Numbered from the stretch's first letter, positions 25,557 through 34,927 are shown. The stretch is DNA of 49,708 nucleotides from an uncultured Bacteroidales bacterium (GCA_934725535.1 CAKVBV010000007.1:1-49708), one strand, 5' to 3'. The notes: generated by a model not told the origin, from the sequence alone. Program-made: numbers and translations.

Positions 25557-27353
25557 ATGATTAGCGTCGAGCATCTCAGCATAGAATTTTCGTCACGCCC
25601 TGTCTTGGACGACATCTCCTTCCTCATCAACCCGAAGGACCGCATCGCCCTTGTCGGCAAGAACGGCGCGGGCAAATCCACGCTGCTCAAACTGCTTGCG
25701 GGCATCGAGCAGCCCACGTCGGGGCGTATCTCGCGCGATGCCGACCTCACTATCGGCTACCTGCCGCAGGTGATGATGCACATCGACGGGCGCACCCTCC
25801 GCGAGGATGTCCTGCAGGTCTTCCACGACGAGGACCCGCAGGAGCAGGCGCGACACATCGCCGAGATGGACCGCACCATCATCGGACTCGGCTTCGAGCG
25901 CAAGGACTTCGACCGCCCCTGCTCCGAGTTCTCCGGCGGCTGGCGCATGCGTATCGAACTTGCCAAGATTCTGCTGCAACACCCTGACCTGCTGCTACTT
26001 GACGAGCCCACCAACCACCTCGACATCGAGTCTATCCAATGGCTGGAGGACTTCCTCCGCACCAACAACAGCGCCCTCGTCCTCGTCAGCCACGACCGCG
26101 CGTTCATCGACAATGTCACCACGCGAACCATCGAAATCACCCTCGGGCGCATCTACGACTACAACGTTAACTACAGCCATTTCCTCGAACTCCGACGCGA
26201 GCGGCACGAGCAGCAGGTGCGCGCCTACCTCAACCAGCAGAAGATGATTCAGGAAACCGAAGAGTTCATCGAGCGTTTCCGCTACAAACCCACCAAGTCC
26301 GTGCAGGTGCAATCGCGCATCAAGCAACTCGAAAAACTCGAGCGACTCGAGGTGGACCAAGAGGACACGTCCCGTCTGAATCTGCGGTTTCCGCCTGCCC
26401 CGCGCAGTGGCGACTTCCCCCTCATCGTCGAAGACCTCCGCAAGGATTTCGGCAACCACACCGTCTTTTCCGGTGTCACGTTCACCATTCGCCGCGGCGA
26501 GAAAGTGGCTTTTGTCGGCAAGAACGGCGAAGGAAAAACAACGTTGGTACGTTGCATCATGGGGCAACTCGACTACACGGGCACGCTCAAAATCGGGCAC
26601 AACGTCAAAATCGGCTATTTCGCGCAGAACCAAGCCGCGTTGCTCGACGGCGAACTCACCGTCTTCCAAACGATTGATAACGTGGCGGTTGGCGACATTC
26701 GCACGCGCATACGCGATATTCTCGGTGCCTTTATGTTTGGCGGCGAGGCATCCGAGAAGAAGGTCAAGGTACTTTCCGGCGGCGAGCGCAGCCGGCTGGC
26801 GATGATTCGCCTGCTACTGGAGCCGTGCAACCTCCTCATTCTCGACGAGCCGACCAACCACCTCGACATGCAGTCCAAGGACGTCCTCAAGGCAGCCTTG
26901 CGCGATTTCAACGGCACTGTCATACTCGTCAGCCACGACCGCGACTTCCTCGACGGGCTGGTCAGCAAGGTCTATGAGTTCGGCGGCGGCAAGGTGCGCG
27001 AGCACCTCGGCGGCATCTACGACTTCCTCCGCGCCAAGAAAATCGACAATCTCCAAGAGTTGGAGCGCACGACGACTACGAAAACCAACGAAAACAACGA
27101 GCGAAGCGACACTGACGCACGGAGTGCTTACGCCGCTCAAAAGGCTGCCTCCGCTGCCCGCCGCAAGCGCGAGAAGCAAATAGCCGACATCGAAGCCGCC
27201 ATCGCCCGCCTCGAGCAGGAGCAATCGAACATCGAAACACTCCTGGCCGACCCGGCCAACCAGACGCCTGACAACTTCCAACGCTACGACCACATCAAGC
27301 GCGAAATAGAACAGCGTATGTACGAATGGGAAATCCTCAGCGAAGACTCGTGA
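25557..27353 (+). CDS. ABC-F family ATPase
   Basis: The 598-residue soluble protein has two ABC domains in one chain and no membrane segments. The first has ALVGKNGAGKSTLLKLL, CSEFSGGWRMRIELAKILL and LLLLDEPTNHLDIESIQWLE. The second, from about residue 285, has AFVGKNGEGKTTLVRCI, LSGGERSRLAMIRLLL and LLILDEPTNHLDMQSKD. The P-site-tRNA-interaction-type linker lies between (residues about 215-280). The C-terminus is a charged coiled coil (KREKQIADIEAAIARLEQEQ) as in Uup-like members. ABC-F proteins act on the ribosome in translation control or antibiotic protection. Which branch this is cannot be fixed by eye. Confidence 0.92.
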   Translation: MISVEHLSIEFSSRPVLDDISFLINPKDRIALVGKNGAGKSTLLKLLAGIEQPTSGRISRDADLTIGYLPQVMMHIDGRTLREDVLQVFHDEDPQEQARHIAEMDRTIIGLGFERKDFDRPCSEFSGGWRMRIELAKILLQHPDLLLLDEPTNHLDIESIQWLEDFLRTNNSALVLVSHDRAFIDNVTTRTIEITLGRIYDYNVNYSHFLELRRERHEQQVRAYLNQQKMIQETEEFIERFRYKPTKSVQVQSRIKQLEKLERLEVDQEDTSRLNLRFPPAPRSGDFPLIVEDLRKDFGNHTVFSGVTFTIRRGEKVAFVGKNGEGKTTLVRCIMGQLDYTGTLKIGHNVKIGYFAQNQAALLDGELTVFQTIDNVAVGDIRTRIRDILGAFMFGGEASEKKVKVLSGGERSRLAMIRLLLEPCNLLILDEPTNHLDMQSKDVLKAALRDFNGTVILVSHDRDFLDGLVSKVYEFGGGKVREHLGGIYDFLRAKKIDNLQELERTTTTKTNENNERSDTDARSAYAAQKAASAARRKREKQIADIEAAIARLEQEQSNIETLLADPANQTPDNFQRYDHIKREIEQRMYEWEILSEDS

Positions 27354-27393
27354 TTTATGCAAACATTTATTAACGGATTTCCCCGCATCACCC

Positions 27394-27459
27394 TCGGGTC
27401 AAACAGCAAGGGATAAGCAAGGGATAAGCAAAGGATAGCGAGAGGATAGACAACCGATT
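27394..27459 (+). repeat. 11-base tandem array before the deacetylase gene
   Basis: After TCGGGTCAAAC come AGCAAGGGATA twice, AGCAAAGGATA, GCGAGAGGATA and a diverged GACAACCGATT, all in 11-base phase. The first 21 bases (27394-27414) recur exactly at 34795-34815. Confidence 0.8.
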
Positions 27460-27526
27460 AAACGACGACATTTTAACAATACTTCACACTTTTGGCACCC
27501 TGCCGCAAGGCACTTGCCCACCAAGT

Positions 27527-28702
27527 ATGAACGAGATAATTGACTACATCAAATCATTCCTGCTCTATGGCGACACCACCGCCGCCACGCAGGTGGGCTA
27601 CACCGCGGACACCACGCAGTGGAGCCGCTACCGTGTCGTCATCGTGCCCTGCGGACACCTCGGCACCGACCTCGTCATACCCGCTTTTGCCCACCCCGAA
27701 GTGGAGCATGTCGGTGACACACTCGTCGTTCATACCGACTTGATTTACAACACGTTCTTCTTCATTTCGCGTGCCGAAGAACTCCTCTGTGCCGACCGTG
27801 ACGAGCATGGTCGCTTCACCGCCCGAAACTCCGTGTTGGGGCAGGACAACCGGCTCCTCATCCCTATCGTGGACGAGTACGCGCGGTTCCTCATGAAACT
27901 GCTTGACTTGCCCCTGCCCGACGCAGGTTTCAGCCATATCTATCTCACCCACGACGTGGACACCATCGAGCATTTCCGCCACCTGCGCGGTGCTGTCGGG
28001 GGCATTCTCCGCGGGCAATGCCAACAGGTGCGCGCAGCCTGGCGCAACCTGCACAACGACCCCGCCTACACCTTCCCGTGGCTCATCGCGCAGGACCATC
28101 TGCTCCCCGACGCCACACGCATATATTTTATAAAGTACACGCGCGGGCGCGCGTACGACTACCCGCAGTACGACCTGCAAGGACGTGATTATCAACACGT
28201 TGCCAACCTGCTCCGTCGCAGCGGTGCTCTGCTGGGCTTGCACTCGTCCTACTACGGCGACCTGCCGATGCCCGACATGGACAAGGCTCTCGGTGCCGCA
28301 ATCCCTGACTGGCGATACCACCGCAGTCACTATCTCCGTTGCTCCATCGACCAAATGCAACGCCTTGCTGATGCGGGCATTACGGACGACTTCACCATGG
28401 GTTTCCCCGATGCAGTCGGTTTCCGTCTGCAAACCACCCGCCCTGTCCGTTTCATCAATCCCAAGACCATGACGCTCACTCCCCTTACCCTCCACCCCCT
28501 CACCGTCATGGACTGCACCCTCAGTGCCGACCACTACATGCACCTTTCCGAAGACGAAGCCTTCTTCGAGTGCGAACGACTCTTCGACAAAGTGCACCAG
28601 AACAGCGGTGAAATCGTACTTCTCTGGCACAACACGAGCATCAATCCTGCCACCTATCACCGCTCTTTGTACCCACAACTCCTTACCCTCCTCGCACAAT
28701 AG
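27527..28702 (+). CDS. Polysaccharide deacetylase-family protein
   Basis: The 391-residue protein resembles the Bacteroidales polysaccharide-deacetylase-like proteins that carry an N-terminal DUF7033-type domain. The recognisable catalytic element is IYLTHDVDTIEHF near residue 145, the metal-binding HD motif of the NodB fold. It is followed by YDLQGRDYQHVANLLRRSGALLGLHSSYY with a conserved His region and a C-terminal VLLWHNTSI. No signal peptide is visible, so it may act in the cytoplasm on nucleotide- or lipid-linked sugars. The two glycosyltransferases downstream start within 1 base and with a four-base overlap, so the three form one operon. The upstream gap carries an 11-base array. Confidence 0.82.
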   Translation: MNEIIDYIKSFLLYGDTTAATQVGYTADTTQWSRYRVVIVPCGHLGTDLVIPAFAHPEVEHVGDTLVVHTDLIYNTFFFISRAEELLCADRDEHGRFTARNSVLGQDNRLLIPIVDEYARFLMKLLDLPLPDAGFSHIYLTHDVDTIEHFRHLRGAVGGILRGQCQQVRAAWRNLHNDPAYTFPWLIAQDHLLPDATRIYFIKYTRGRAYDYPQYDLQGRDYQHVANLLRRSGALLGLHSSYYGDLPMPDMDKALGAAIPDWRYHRSHYLRCSIDQMQRLADAGITDDFTMGFPDAVGFRLQTTRPVRFINPKTMTLTPLTLHPLTVMDCTLSADHYMHLSEDEAFFECERLFDKVHQNSGEIVLLWHNTSINPATYHRSLYPQLLTLLAQ

Positions 28703-28703
28703 C

Positions 28704-29804
28704 ATGACCCGCCGTATCCTCATAGTCTCCGACCCGTACAGCCAACCGTCGTTCATACCGCGGTTGCGCTTTCTGTGTGACTATCTGGTGCAACACGGCT
28801 ACCAACCTGTCGTCTATACCGAGCAGTTCCAGTCCCACGGCTTCCCGCATACCTACCCCATCCACGAGAAGCCCCTCTACTATCGCCACTCGTGGCAATG
28901 GCTGTTGCTTGCCCTGTGGTCACTCATCACCGACTGGCGCAACAGGCAGTTCTCGCGTTGGCTGCGCGGACAGGTGCAAGACCAATCCTTCGACTTTGTC
29001 TTTTGCACTACCTTTTCCACGTTCCCCCTTCGCGCAGCCCTTGACGTAGCGCGCGAACACCATATCCCGCTCTTTGTTGATATCCGCGACTTGGACGAGC
29101 AGGTGCCTGACTCGCAGTCGCAATCCCATCGCCAATGGTGGGCGCGACCTTTCCGCTGGCTCTATCGCATGGTTAATATCCGCCGGCGCAACCGTGTCCT
29201 GCGCCATGCCGATTGCATCACCACCGTCTCCCCGTGGCACGTGGATTTCCTGCGCCGCTTCAACGCCAACGTCCACCTTATATATAATGGCTACGACCCT
29301 GCCCTTTTCTATCCGCAGGACATACCCGCAGACAAGTTCCTCATCACCTACATCGGACGTATCTTTGAGTTCCAGAGCACCTCGCTCATTGAGCAGGCTG
29401 TCCGTGAACTCGCCATACCCGATATACAACTCAACCTCCACACACCCGACCACAACCCCATCCCGACCTCTCAGGTAGGCGGTGAAATCAGGCGAAGTAG
29501 CATATTGTTGGTGTTAACCAACCCTTCGGCGCACGGTATGATGACCACCAAGTTCTTCGAGACTCTCGGTTGCGAAAAACCCGTACTCTGTACCCCTTCC
29601 GATGAAAGCATTTTGGCGAAGACTATCCGCGACACCCACGCAGGACTGGCGTCCTCTGACCCCGATGAAATCAAGGCTTTTATTATAGATAAGTACAACG
29701 AGTGGCAATCCCGCGGCTTCACCCGCCAACCCGTTACCGACAAGCAGCAGTTCTCCCGCCTTCACCAGGCGGAGCAGTTCCTGCACCTCTTTCAATCCTT
29801 ATGA
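28704..29804 (+). CDS. GT-B glycosyltransferase
   Basis: The 366-residue protein has a GT4-like GT-B fold. The N-terminal domain has RRILIVSDPYSQPSFIPRLRFLCDYLVQHGYQ (quoted in part) and PLFVDIRDLDEQ. The C-terminal domain has VHLIYNGYDPALFYP, ITYIGRIFEFQS and MMTTKFFETLGCEKPVLCTPSDESIL, the nucleotide-sugar binding region. The start is the ATG at 28704, one base after the deacetylase stop. An earlier in-frame ATG lies inside the deacetylase gene and gives an unrelated low-complexity extension. It ends in an ATGA overlap with the next gene. Donor and acceptor are unknown. Confidence 0.88.
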   Translation: MTRRILIVSDPYSQPSFIPRLRFLCDYLVQHGYQPVVYTEQFQSHGFPHTYPIHEKPLYYRHSWQWLLLALWSLITDWRNRQFSRWLRGQVQDQSFDFVFCTTFSTFPLRAALDVAREHHIPLFVDIRDLDEQVPDSQSQSHRQWWARPFRWLYRMVNIRRRNRVLRHADCITTVSPWHVDFLRRFNANVHLIYNGYDPALFYPQDIPADKFLITYIGRIFEFQSTSLIEQAVRELAIPDIQLNLHTPDHNPIPTSQVGGEIRRSSILLVLTNPSAHGMMTTKFFETLGCEKPVLCTPSDESILAKTIRDTHAGLASSDPDEIKAFIIDKYNEWQSRGFTRQPVTDKQQFSRLHQAEQFLHLFQSL

Positions 29805-30934
29805 CCCGCTATCTGCACATAGTCAGTTTCGATATACCATACCCTGCCAACTACGGCGGGGCGATTGACGTTTTCTATAAAATTCGCGCACTGCACGAAT
29901 CGGGAATCCGTGTCATTCTCCACTGCTACTACAAGGACACCCTTCACCATGAACCTGCCTTGGAAAGCCTGTGCCATCAGGTATTCTACTACCCGCGTCG
30001 CACCACCCTTTGGCAGAACTTCTCCACCCTGCCCTATGCTGTTGTGAGCCGTCCCGTGGAGCCGCTGCTGACACATCTGCTACAGGACGACTACCCCATC
30101 CTGTTCGAGGGGCTGGTCTGCTGCCAACTCCTCACACACCCCGCCCTGCGCACGCGCGCACGGTTCTTTAGGGAGTGCAACATCGAGCACGACTACTACC
30201 GTGCCCTTGGCAAAGCCTCCCCGTCGTTGTGGAAAAAGTTTTTCTTCTCCATCGAGGCACGCAAACTGCAGCGTTACGAGCACAAGCACCTCCTCACCGC
30301 TAATGCGGTCTTTGCCGTAGCGCACCAGGACGAAGCCCATTTCCGTCAGTTGCTTCCCGCTATGCCTGTGGTTTATATACCCTCTTTCCACCCCGAGGAC
30401 ACTCCCGAGTGCCCTTCCGACCGTGGCGGGTATATCCTCTACCATGGCAACCTCAGTGTAGCCGAGAACCACAAGGCAGCCGTGCATATCATCACCTGTA
30501 TCGCGCCGCAACTGCCCGACTTGCCTTTCGTCATTGCGGGGCTGCACCCGTCGAAGCAGTTGCAGACCCTTGCCGCACAGCAGCCCAACATTCGCCTTGT
30601 GGATAGCCCGTCCGAACAAGAGATGCAGACGCTCATTGCCGATGCACAGATACATCTCCTGATGACCTTTCAGGGCACGGGGCTCAAACTCAAACTGCTC
30701 CATGTGCTATACCGCGGCAGGCATGTCGTGGTCAATCCCGATATGGTAGTAGGCACCGAGTTAGGGCAACTGTGTCACATCGGGCAGACCGATGCCGACA
30801 TTGTCCGACTATGTCGGGACTGTTTCCAGCGTCCGTTCACCTGTCGCGATATGGACGAGCGAGCCGCGTTGTTGGCTGAACTGTTCAACAACAAACAATT
30901 GGTAAATACTTTGATTCAGCATATATACCCTTAA
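29801..30934 (+). CDS. GT-B glycosyltransferase
   Basis: The 377-residue protein begins MTRYLHIVSFDIPYPANYGG, typical of GT4-related enzymes with a Gly-rich first loop. The C-terminal domain has GGYILYHGNLSVAENHKAA, PFVIAGLHPSKQL, LVDSPSEQEMQTLIADAQIHLL and GTGLKLKLLHVLYRGRHVVVN. The start at 29801 is chosen because its ATG overlaps the preceding TGA. It is probably the partner of the glycosyltransferase at 28704 in making a short conserved glycan trimmed by the deacetylase. The three-gene unit sits outside the two large AT-rich clusters and has housekeeping-like base composition. Confidence 0.88.
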   Translation: MTRYLHIVSFDIPYPANYGGAIDVFYKIRALHESGIRVILHCYYKDTLHHEPALESLCHQVFYYPRRTTLWQNFSTLPYAVVSRPVEPLLTHLLQDDYPILFEGLVCCQLLTHPALRTRARFFRECNIEHDYYRALGKASPSLWKKFFFSIEARKLQRYEHKHLLTANAVFAVAHQDEAHFRQLLPAMPVVYIPSFHPEDTPECPSDRGGYILYHGNLSVAENHKAAVHIITCIAPQLPDLPFVIAGLHPSKQLQTLAAQQPNIRLVDSPSEQEMQTLIADAQIHLLMTFQGTGLKLKLLHVLYRGRHVVVNPDMVVGTELGQLCHIGQTDADIVRLCRDCFQRPFTCRDMDERAALLAELFNNKQLVNTLIQHIYP

Positions 30935-30945
30935 TCTGATACGCA

Positions 30946-32265
30946 ATGAATAACGAACACATCCTTCAACTCCTGCATCAGGAGGTTATCCCTGCCATTG
31001 GTTGTACCGAACCGATAGCAGTTGCACTCTGTGTGGCACGTGCCACCGAACTTCTCGGAGCCGAACCCGACCGCATCACCGTGCATCTTAGCAAGAATAT
31101 CTACAAGAACGCTATGGCGGTAGGTATCCCCAACACGGGCATGACGGGGCTTCCCATAGCCATTGCCTTGGGTGCCACCGTCGGCAAGTCCGAGTATAAA
31201 CTCGAGGTGCTGCGCGATGCCACACCCGATGCCGTAGCCTACGCGCGCGCTTATATGGAGCGTGTGCCTGCCGACATACAGGTGGACGCCGACGCACCTG
31301 ATGTCCTTTATATCCGTGCCGAAGTGTCCAAGGACGGCACCACCGCCCATGCCACTATCCAAGGCGACCACACCCGCTTTGTGGACGACACCCAATGCGC
31401 AGCCAACAACGCAACGCCAGCAACGTGCTCCGCACCAACCAACGTGCAAAGCACCACCCAACGTGAAACCACAATCGTGGAACCATTATCGTTGCGTACT
31501 GTCTATCAGTACGCAACCACAGTCCCTCTCAAGGATGTCCAATTCCTCTTGGACGGCGCGAAGATGAATGTCCGCGCGGCAGAAACATCCTTCACGGGTT
31601 CCTACGGTCACGGTCTTGGACGTTTGCTGCACATCACCCCCGACACACCCAATGCCGCTATCGAGGCGTTGTTTGGGAATACGCTGTTCACCAAAATCAT
31701 CAGTTATACCTGTGGCGCATGCGACGCACGCATGTCGGGAGCCATGGTGCCGGTGATGAGCAACTCCGGCTCGGGCAATCAGGGCATCTCCTGCTCCGTT
31801 CCCGTCTATCTCTATGCACAGGAGAACCACTGCACGGAAGAGCAGACGCTTCGCGCACTCACCCTCAGCAATCTCACTGTCATCTACATCAAGCAGTCGC
31901 TCGGTCGTCTCTCCGCACTCTGCGGCTGTGTGGTGGCTGCCACGGGGTCGGCGGTCGGCATCACCTACCTTATGGGTGGCAACTACACCGAAATCACCTA
32001 CGCAATCAAGAACATGATTGCCAACATCTCCGGCATGATTTGTGACGGAGCCAAACCGGGCTGTGCCCTCAAGGTCACCAGTGGTATCTCCACCGCTATC
32101 ATGAGTGCTTTCCTCGCGATGCAGCACTCGTGTGCCGACAGCACCGAAGGCATTGTCGAGGAGGACATCGACCGTACCATACACAACCTCACCCGTATCG
32201 GGCACGATGGTATGACGCAAACGGACGACCTCATTCTCGACATCATGACCCACAAGCAACAATAA
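30946..32265 (+). CDS. L-cysteine desulfidase/L-serine dehydratase-like (UPF0597) protein
   Basis: The 439-residue protein matches the UPF0597/CyuA (YhaM) family, which breaks L-cysteine down to pyruvate, sulfide and ammonia using an FeS cluster. Family motifs are VIPAIGCTEPIAVAL with the conserved Cys near residue 19, NIYKNAMAVGIPNTG, YTCGACDARMSGAMVPVMSNSGSGNQGI (quoted for its key Cys and SGSGN), and MICDGAKPGCALKV. Residues about 145-180 form a Thr/Ala/Asn-rich insert (NNATPATCSAPTNVQSTTQ) that looks like a later expansion. No link to glycan synthesis is apparent. It starts 11 bases after the glycosyltransferase stop. Confidence 0.88.
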   Translation: MNNEHILQLLHQEVIPAIGCTEPIAVALCVARATELLGAEPDRITVHLSKNIYKNAMAVGIPNTGMTGLPIAIALGATVGKSEYKLEVLRDATPDAVAYARAYMERVPADIQVDADAPDVLYIRAEVSKDGTTAHATIQGDHTRFVDDTQCAANNATPATCSAPTNVQSTTQRETTIVEPLSLRTVYQYATTVPLKDVQFLLDGAKMNVRAAETSFTGSYGHGLGRLLHITPDTPNAAIEALFGNTLFTKIISYTCGACDARMSGAMVPVMSNSGSGNQGISCSVPVYLYAQENHCTEEQTLRALTLSNLTVIYIKQSLGRLSALCGCVVAATGSAVGITYLMGGNYTEITYAIKNMIANISGMICDGAKPGCALKVTSGISTAIMSAFLAMQHSCADSTEGIVEEDIDRTIHNLTRIGHDGMTQTDDLILDIMTHKQQ

Positions 32266-32276
32266 ACCAACCATAT

Positions 32277-33383
32277 ATGATTACAATAGAGCAACTAAAA
32301 GACATTCAACAGCGCGCCGACAAACTCAAGCAATACCTGTCCATCGACGAGAAGCGCGTCCAACTCGAAGAAGAAGAACTGCATACCCAAGCCCCGGGCT
32401 TCTGGGACGATGCCAAAGCCGCAGAAGCGCAGATGCGCAAGGTCAAGGGTATCAAACGCTGGATAGACGGCTACGAAGGCGTACGCTCGTCCGTAGAGGA
32501 ACTGCAACTTGCCTTTGATTACTACCGCGAGGAACTGGTAACAGAGGAAGAGGTAGATGCCGCTTATGCCCGTGCACAGCGTGAGGTAGAGGACCTTGAG
32601 ATGAAGAATATGCTTTCGCACGAGGAAGACCAGATGCCGGCAGTGCTCAAGATTGTAGCGGGCGCGGGTGGCACCGAGGCGCAGGACTGGGCGGAGATGC
32701 TTATGCGTATGTACCAGCGTTATTGCGAGAAGCACGACTACAAGGTCACCATTGCCAACCTGCAGGAGGGCGACGAGGCGGGTATCAAGACCGTTACCTT
32801 CAACATCGAGGGTGACATGGCGTACGGCTACCTCAAGAGCGAGAATGGCGTACACCGCTTGGTACGTGTCAGTCCCTATAACGCACAGGGTAAGCGAATG
32901 ACGTCGTTTGCATCGGTATTTGTCGTGCCGCTCATCGATGACTCTATCGAGATAGATATCAATCCCGCAGGCATCAGTTGGGATACTTTCCGTTCATCGG
33001 GCGCAGGCGGACAGAACGTCAATAAGGTCGAGTCGGGCGTACGGTTGCATTACAAGTTCGTCAACCCGCTTACCAATCAGCCTGACGAAATCGTAATTGA
33101 GAACACGGAAACGCGCGACCAGCCGAAGAACCGTGAGAACGCTCTCCGTCACCTCCGCAGTCAGTTGTACGAGTTGGAGTTGGAGAAGCGGCGACAGGCA
33201 GCGGCGAAGGTGGAAGCGGGTAAGAAGAAGATTGAGTGGGGCTCCCAGATTCGCTCTTATGTCTTCGACGACCGCCGTGTCAAGGACCACCGTACCAACT
33301 ACCAGACATCCAATGTCAATGCCGTCATGGACGGCGACCTCGACGCCTTCATCAAAGCCTACCTTATGCAGTTCCCCGAGTAA
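32277..33383 (+). CDS. prfB: Peptide chain release factor 2
   Basis: The 368-residue class I release factor recognises UGA/UAA. The C-terminal domain has the catalytic RSSGAGGQNVNKVES loop (GGQ) near residue 240, and the stop-codon reading region has the class-appropriate SPYNAQGKRMTSFASV. The start is the ATG at 32277, whose MITIEQLKDIQQRADKLKQYL matches the family N-terminus. In many bacteria an in-frame UGA after the codon corresponding to this YL forces a +1 frameshift. Here the frame runs straight on as CTG TCC ATC, so this autoregulation is absent. It is followed by a promoter for the next gene. Confidence 0.96.
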   Translation: MITIEQLKDIQQRADKLKQYLSIDEKRVQLEEEELHTQAPGFWDDAKAAEAQMRKVKGIKRWIDGYEGVRSSVEELQLAFDYYREELVTEEEVDAAYARAQREVEDLEMKNMLSHEEDQMPAVLKIVAGAGGTEAQDWAEMLMRMYQRYCEKHDYKVTIANLQEGDEAGIKTVTFNIEGDMAYGYLKSENGVHRLVRVSPYNAQGKRMTSFASVFVVPLIDDSIEIDINPAGISWDTFRSSGAGGQNVNKVESGVRLHYKFVNPLTNQPDEIVIENTETRDQPKNRENALRHLRSQLYELELEKRRQAAAKVEAGKKKIEWGSQIRSYVFDDRRVKDHRTNYQTSNVNAVMDGDLDAFIKAYLMQFPE

Positions 33384-33408
33384 AATACCATATAAAATGC
33401 AGATTCCA

Positions 33409-33440
33409 CTTGCACCAACCAAATATAAGTTGTATCTTTG
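33409..33440 (+). promoter_or_regulatory. Promoter of the first UDP-sugar dehydrogenase gene
   Basis: CTTG at 33409-33412 is followed after exactly 20 bases by TATCTTTG (33433-33440), a full Bacteroidales -33/-7 match. The expected transcript start is near 33447, about 36 bases before the ATG at 33483. Confidence 0.8.
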
Positions 33441-33482
33441 CACACTTTTATTGAGTTAGGCAATATTAAATCGCACAAATCA

Positions 33483-34778
33483 ATGAATTTGGATAATCGC
33501 ATAATCGCTGTGGTAGGACTCGGATACGTAGGGCTTCCTCTCGCTGTGGAGTACGGCAAAAAATACCGCGTCATCGGATTTGATGTCAACAAAGCACGCG
33601 TGGAAGAACTGGAATCGGGCAAAGACCATACCCTTGAAGCCGACTTGATTGGTATGAAGCAGGCACGCGAAGCATACAACACCACCCGCAAAATCGGACT
33701 CACTTTCACTTCCGACCCCGAGGCACTGCGGCAGGTGAACACCTATATCGTTACCGTCCCTACCCCCATCGACCGTTTCAACAACCCCGACCTCACGCCG
33801 CTTATCAAGGCGAGCGAGACCATCGGAAAGACGCTCAACCGCGGTGATATAGTTATTTATGAATCAACCGTTTACCCTGGTTGCACCGAGGAAGACTGCG
33901 TCCCCGTATTGGAGCGCAACAGCGGGCTGAAGTTCAACCGCGACTTTTTCTGCGGCTACTCGCCCGAGCGTATCAACCCCGGCGACAAAATCAACACCCT
34001 GACCAAAATCAAGAAGATTACTTCGGGTTCCACGCCCGAGGTGGCAGACATCGTGGACGCCCTCTACAACTCGATTCTCGAGAACGGCACCCATCGTGCA
34101 CCGAATATGAAAGTGGCGGAGGCGGCAAAGGCGGTGGAGAACAGCCAGCGCGATGTGAATATCTCGTTTATGAACGAACTGGCACTCATCTGCGACCGCG
34201 TGGGCATCGACACCAACGACGTCATCGAGGCGGCGGGCACCAAGTGGAACTTCCTCAAATACCGCCCCGGACTGGTCGGCGGGCATTGTATCTCGGTGGA
34301 CCCGTACTATCTGGCGCACAAGGCGAAATCGCTCGGCTATGACCCGCAGGTGATTCTCAGCGGACGTGCCGTAAACAACTCCATCGCCAAGTTTATTGCC
34401 GACAAGACGCTCAAACTGATGATTAAAACCGACCATAAAATCCTCAATTCCAACGTGTTGATTCTCGGTGTAACGTTCAAGGAGAACTGCCCCGACTGCC
34501 GCAATACGAAGGTGGTGGACATTGCCAACGAGTTGGAGGATTTCGGTTGTCATGTGGACATCTACGACCCGTGGGCAAGCCCTGAGGTGGTGAAGCGCGA
34601 GTTCGGCAAAGACCTCATTCCCGCCATTGACCCCGACAAACCCTACGCTGCCGTTATCGCCTGCGTGTGCCACGACCAGTTCAAGACCTTTGACTTCCGC
34701 AAGTACAAAGAGCAGGGGGCGGTCATCTTCGACGTGAAGAACTTCATCGACCGTAGCCTCGTGGACGCACGCCTATAG
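33483..34778 (+). CDS. Nucleotide-sugar dehydrogenase, TviB/WbpO-like
   Basis: The 431-residue protein is an NAD-dependent UDP-sugar 6-dehydrogenase that oxidises C6 to a uronic acid. It has IIAVVGLGYVGLPLAVEYGK (Rossmann), VTVPTPID, YESTVYPGCTEEDCVPVLE, FCGYSPERINPGD, KVAEAAKAVENSQRDVNI and the catalytic Cys in LVGGHCISVDPYYL near residue 260. These motifs place it with the UDP-HexNAc dehydrogenases (TviB, WbpO/WbpA) rather than with UDP-glucose dehydrogenase. Product: probably a UDP-N-acetyl-hexosaminuronic acid for a capsule. The start at 33483 follows its own promoter. An in-frame codon farther upstream would place the start at the expected transcript start. Confidence 0.92.
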   Translation: MNLDNRIIAVVGLGYVGLPLAVEYGKKYRVIGFDVNKARVEELESGKDHTLEADLIGMKQAREAYNTTRKIGLTFTSDPEALRQVNTYIVTVPTPIDRFNNPDLTPLIKASETIGKTLNRGDIVIYESTVYPGCTEEDCVPVLERNSGLKFNRDFFCGYSPERINPGDKINTLTKIKKITSGSTPEVADIVDALYNSILENGTHRAPNMKVAEAAKAVENSQRDVNISFMNELALICDRVGIDTNDVIEAAGTKWNFLKYRPGLVGGHCISVDPYYLAHKAKSLGYDPQVILSGRAVNNSIAKFIADKTLKLMIKTDHKILNSNVLILGVTFKENCPDCRNTKVVDIANELEDFGCHVDIYDPWASPEVVKREFGKDLIPAIDPDKPYAAVIACVCHDQFKTFDFRKYKEQGAVIFDVKNFIDRSLVDARL

Positions 34779-34794
34779 TTTAACAAAGTTAAAG

Positions 34795-34849
34795 TCGGGT
34801 CAAACAGCAAGGGATGTGCAAGGGATAAGCAACCTATAACGAACCGTTG
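34795..34849 (+). repeat. 11-base tandem array before the second dehydrogenase gene
   Basis: TCGGGTCAAAC is followed by AGCAAGGGATG, TGCAAGGGATA, AGCAACCTATA and ACGAACCGTTG in 11-base phase. The first 21 bases match 27394-27414 exactly. The array starts 17 bases after the dehydrogenase stop. Confidence 0.75.
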
Positions 34850-34927
34850 GGCTGCCGACACCGAAAGAAAAGTTATAAAATATAAAACAACCATAATAAG
34901 TGAAATGCGAAAAAGTAAGGTGGATAT

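Noticed and set aside
27554..28756. Long open frame on the minus strand (400 codons)
   Set aside because: It is a shadow of the deacetylase gene in G+C-rich sequence, without recognisable domains and without a promoter.
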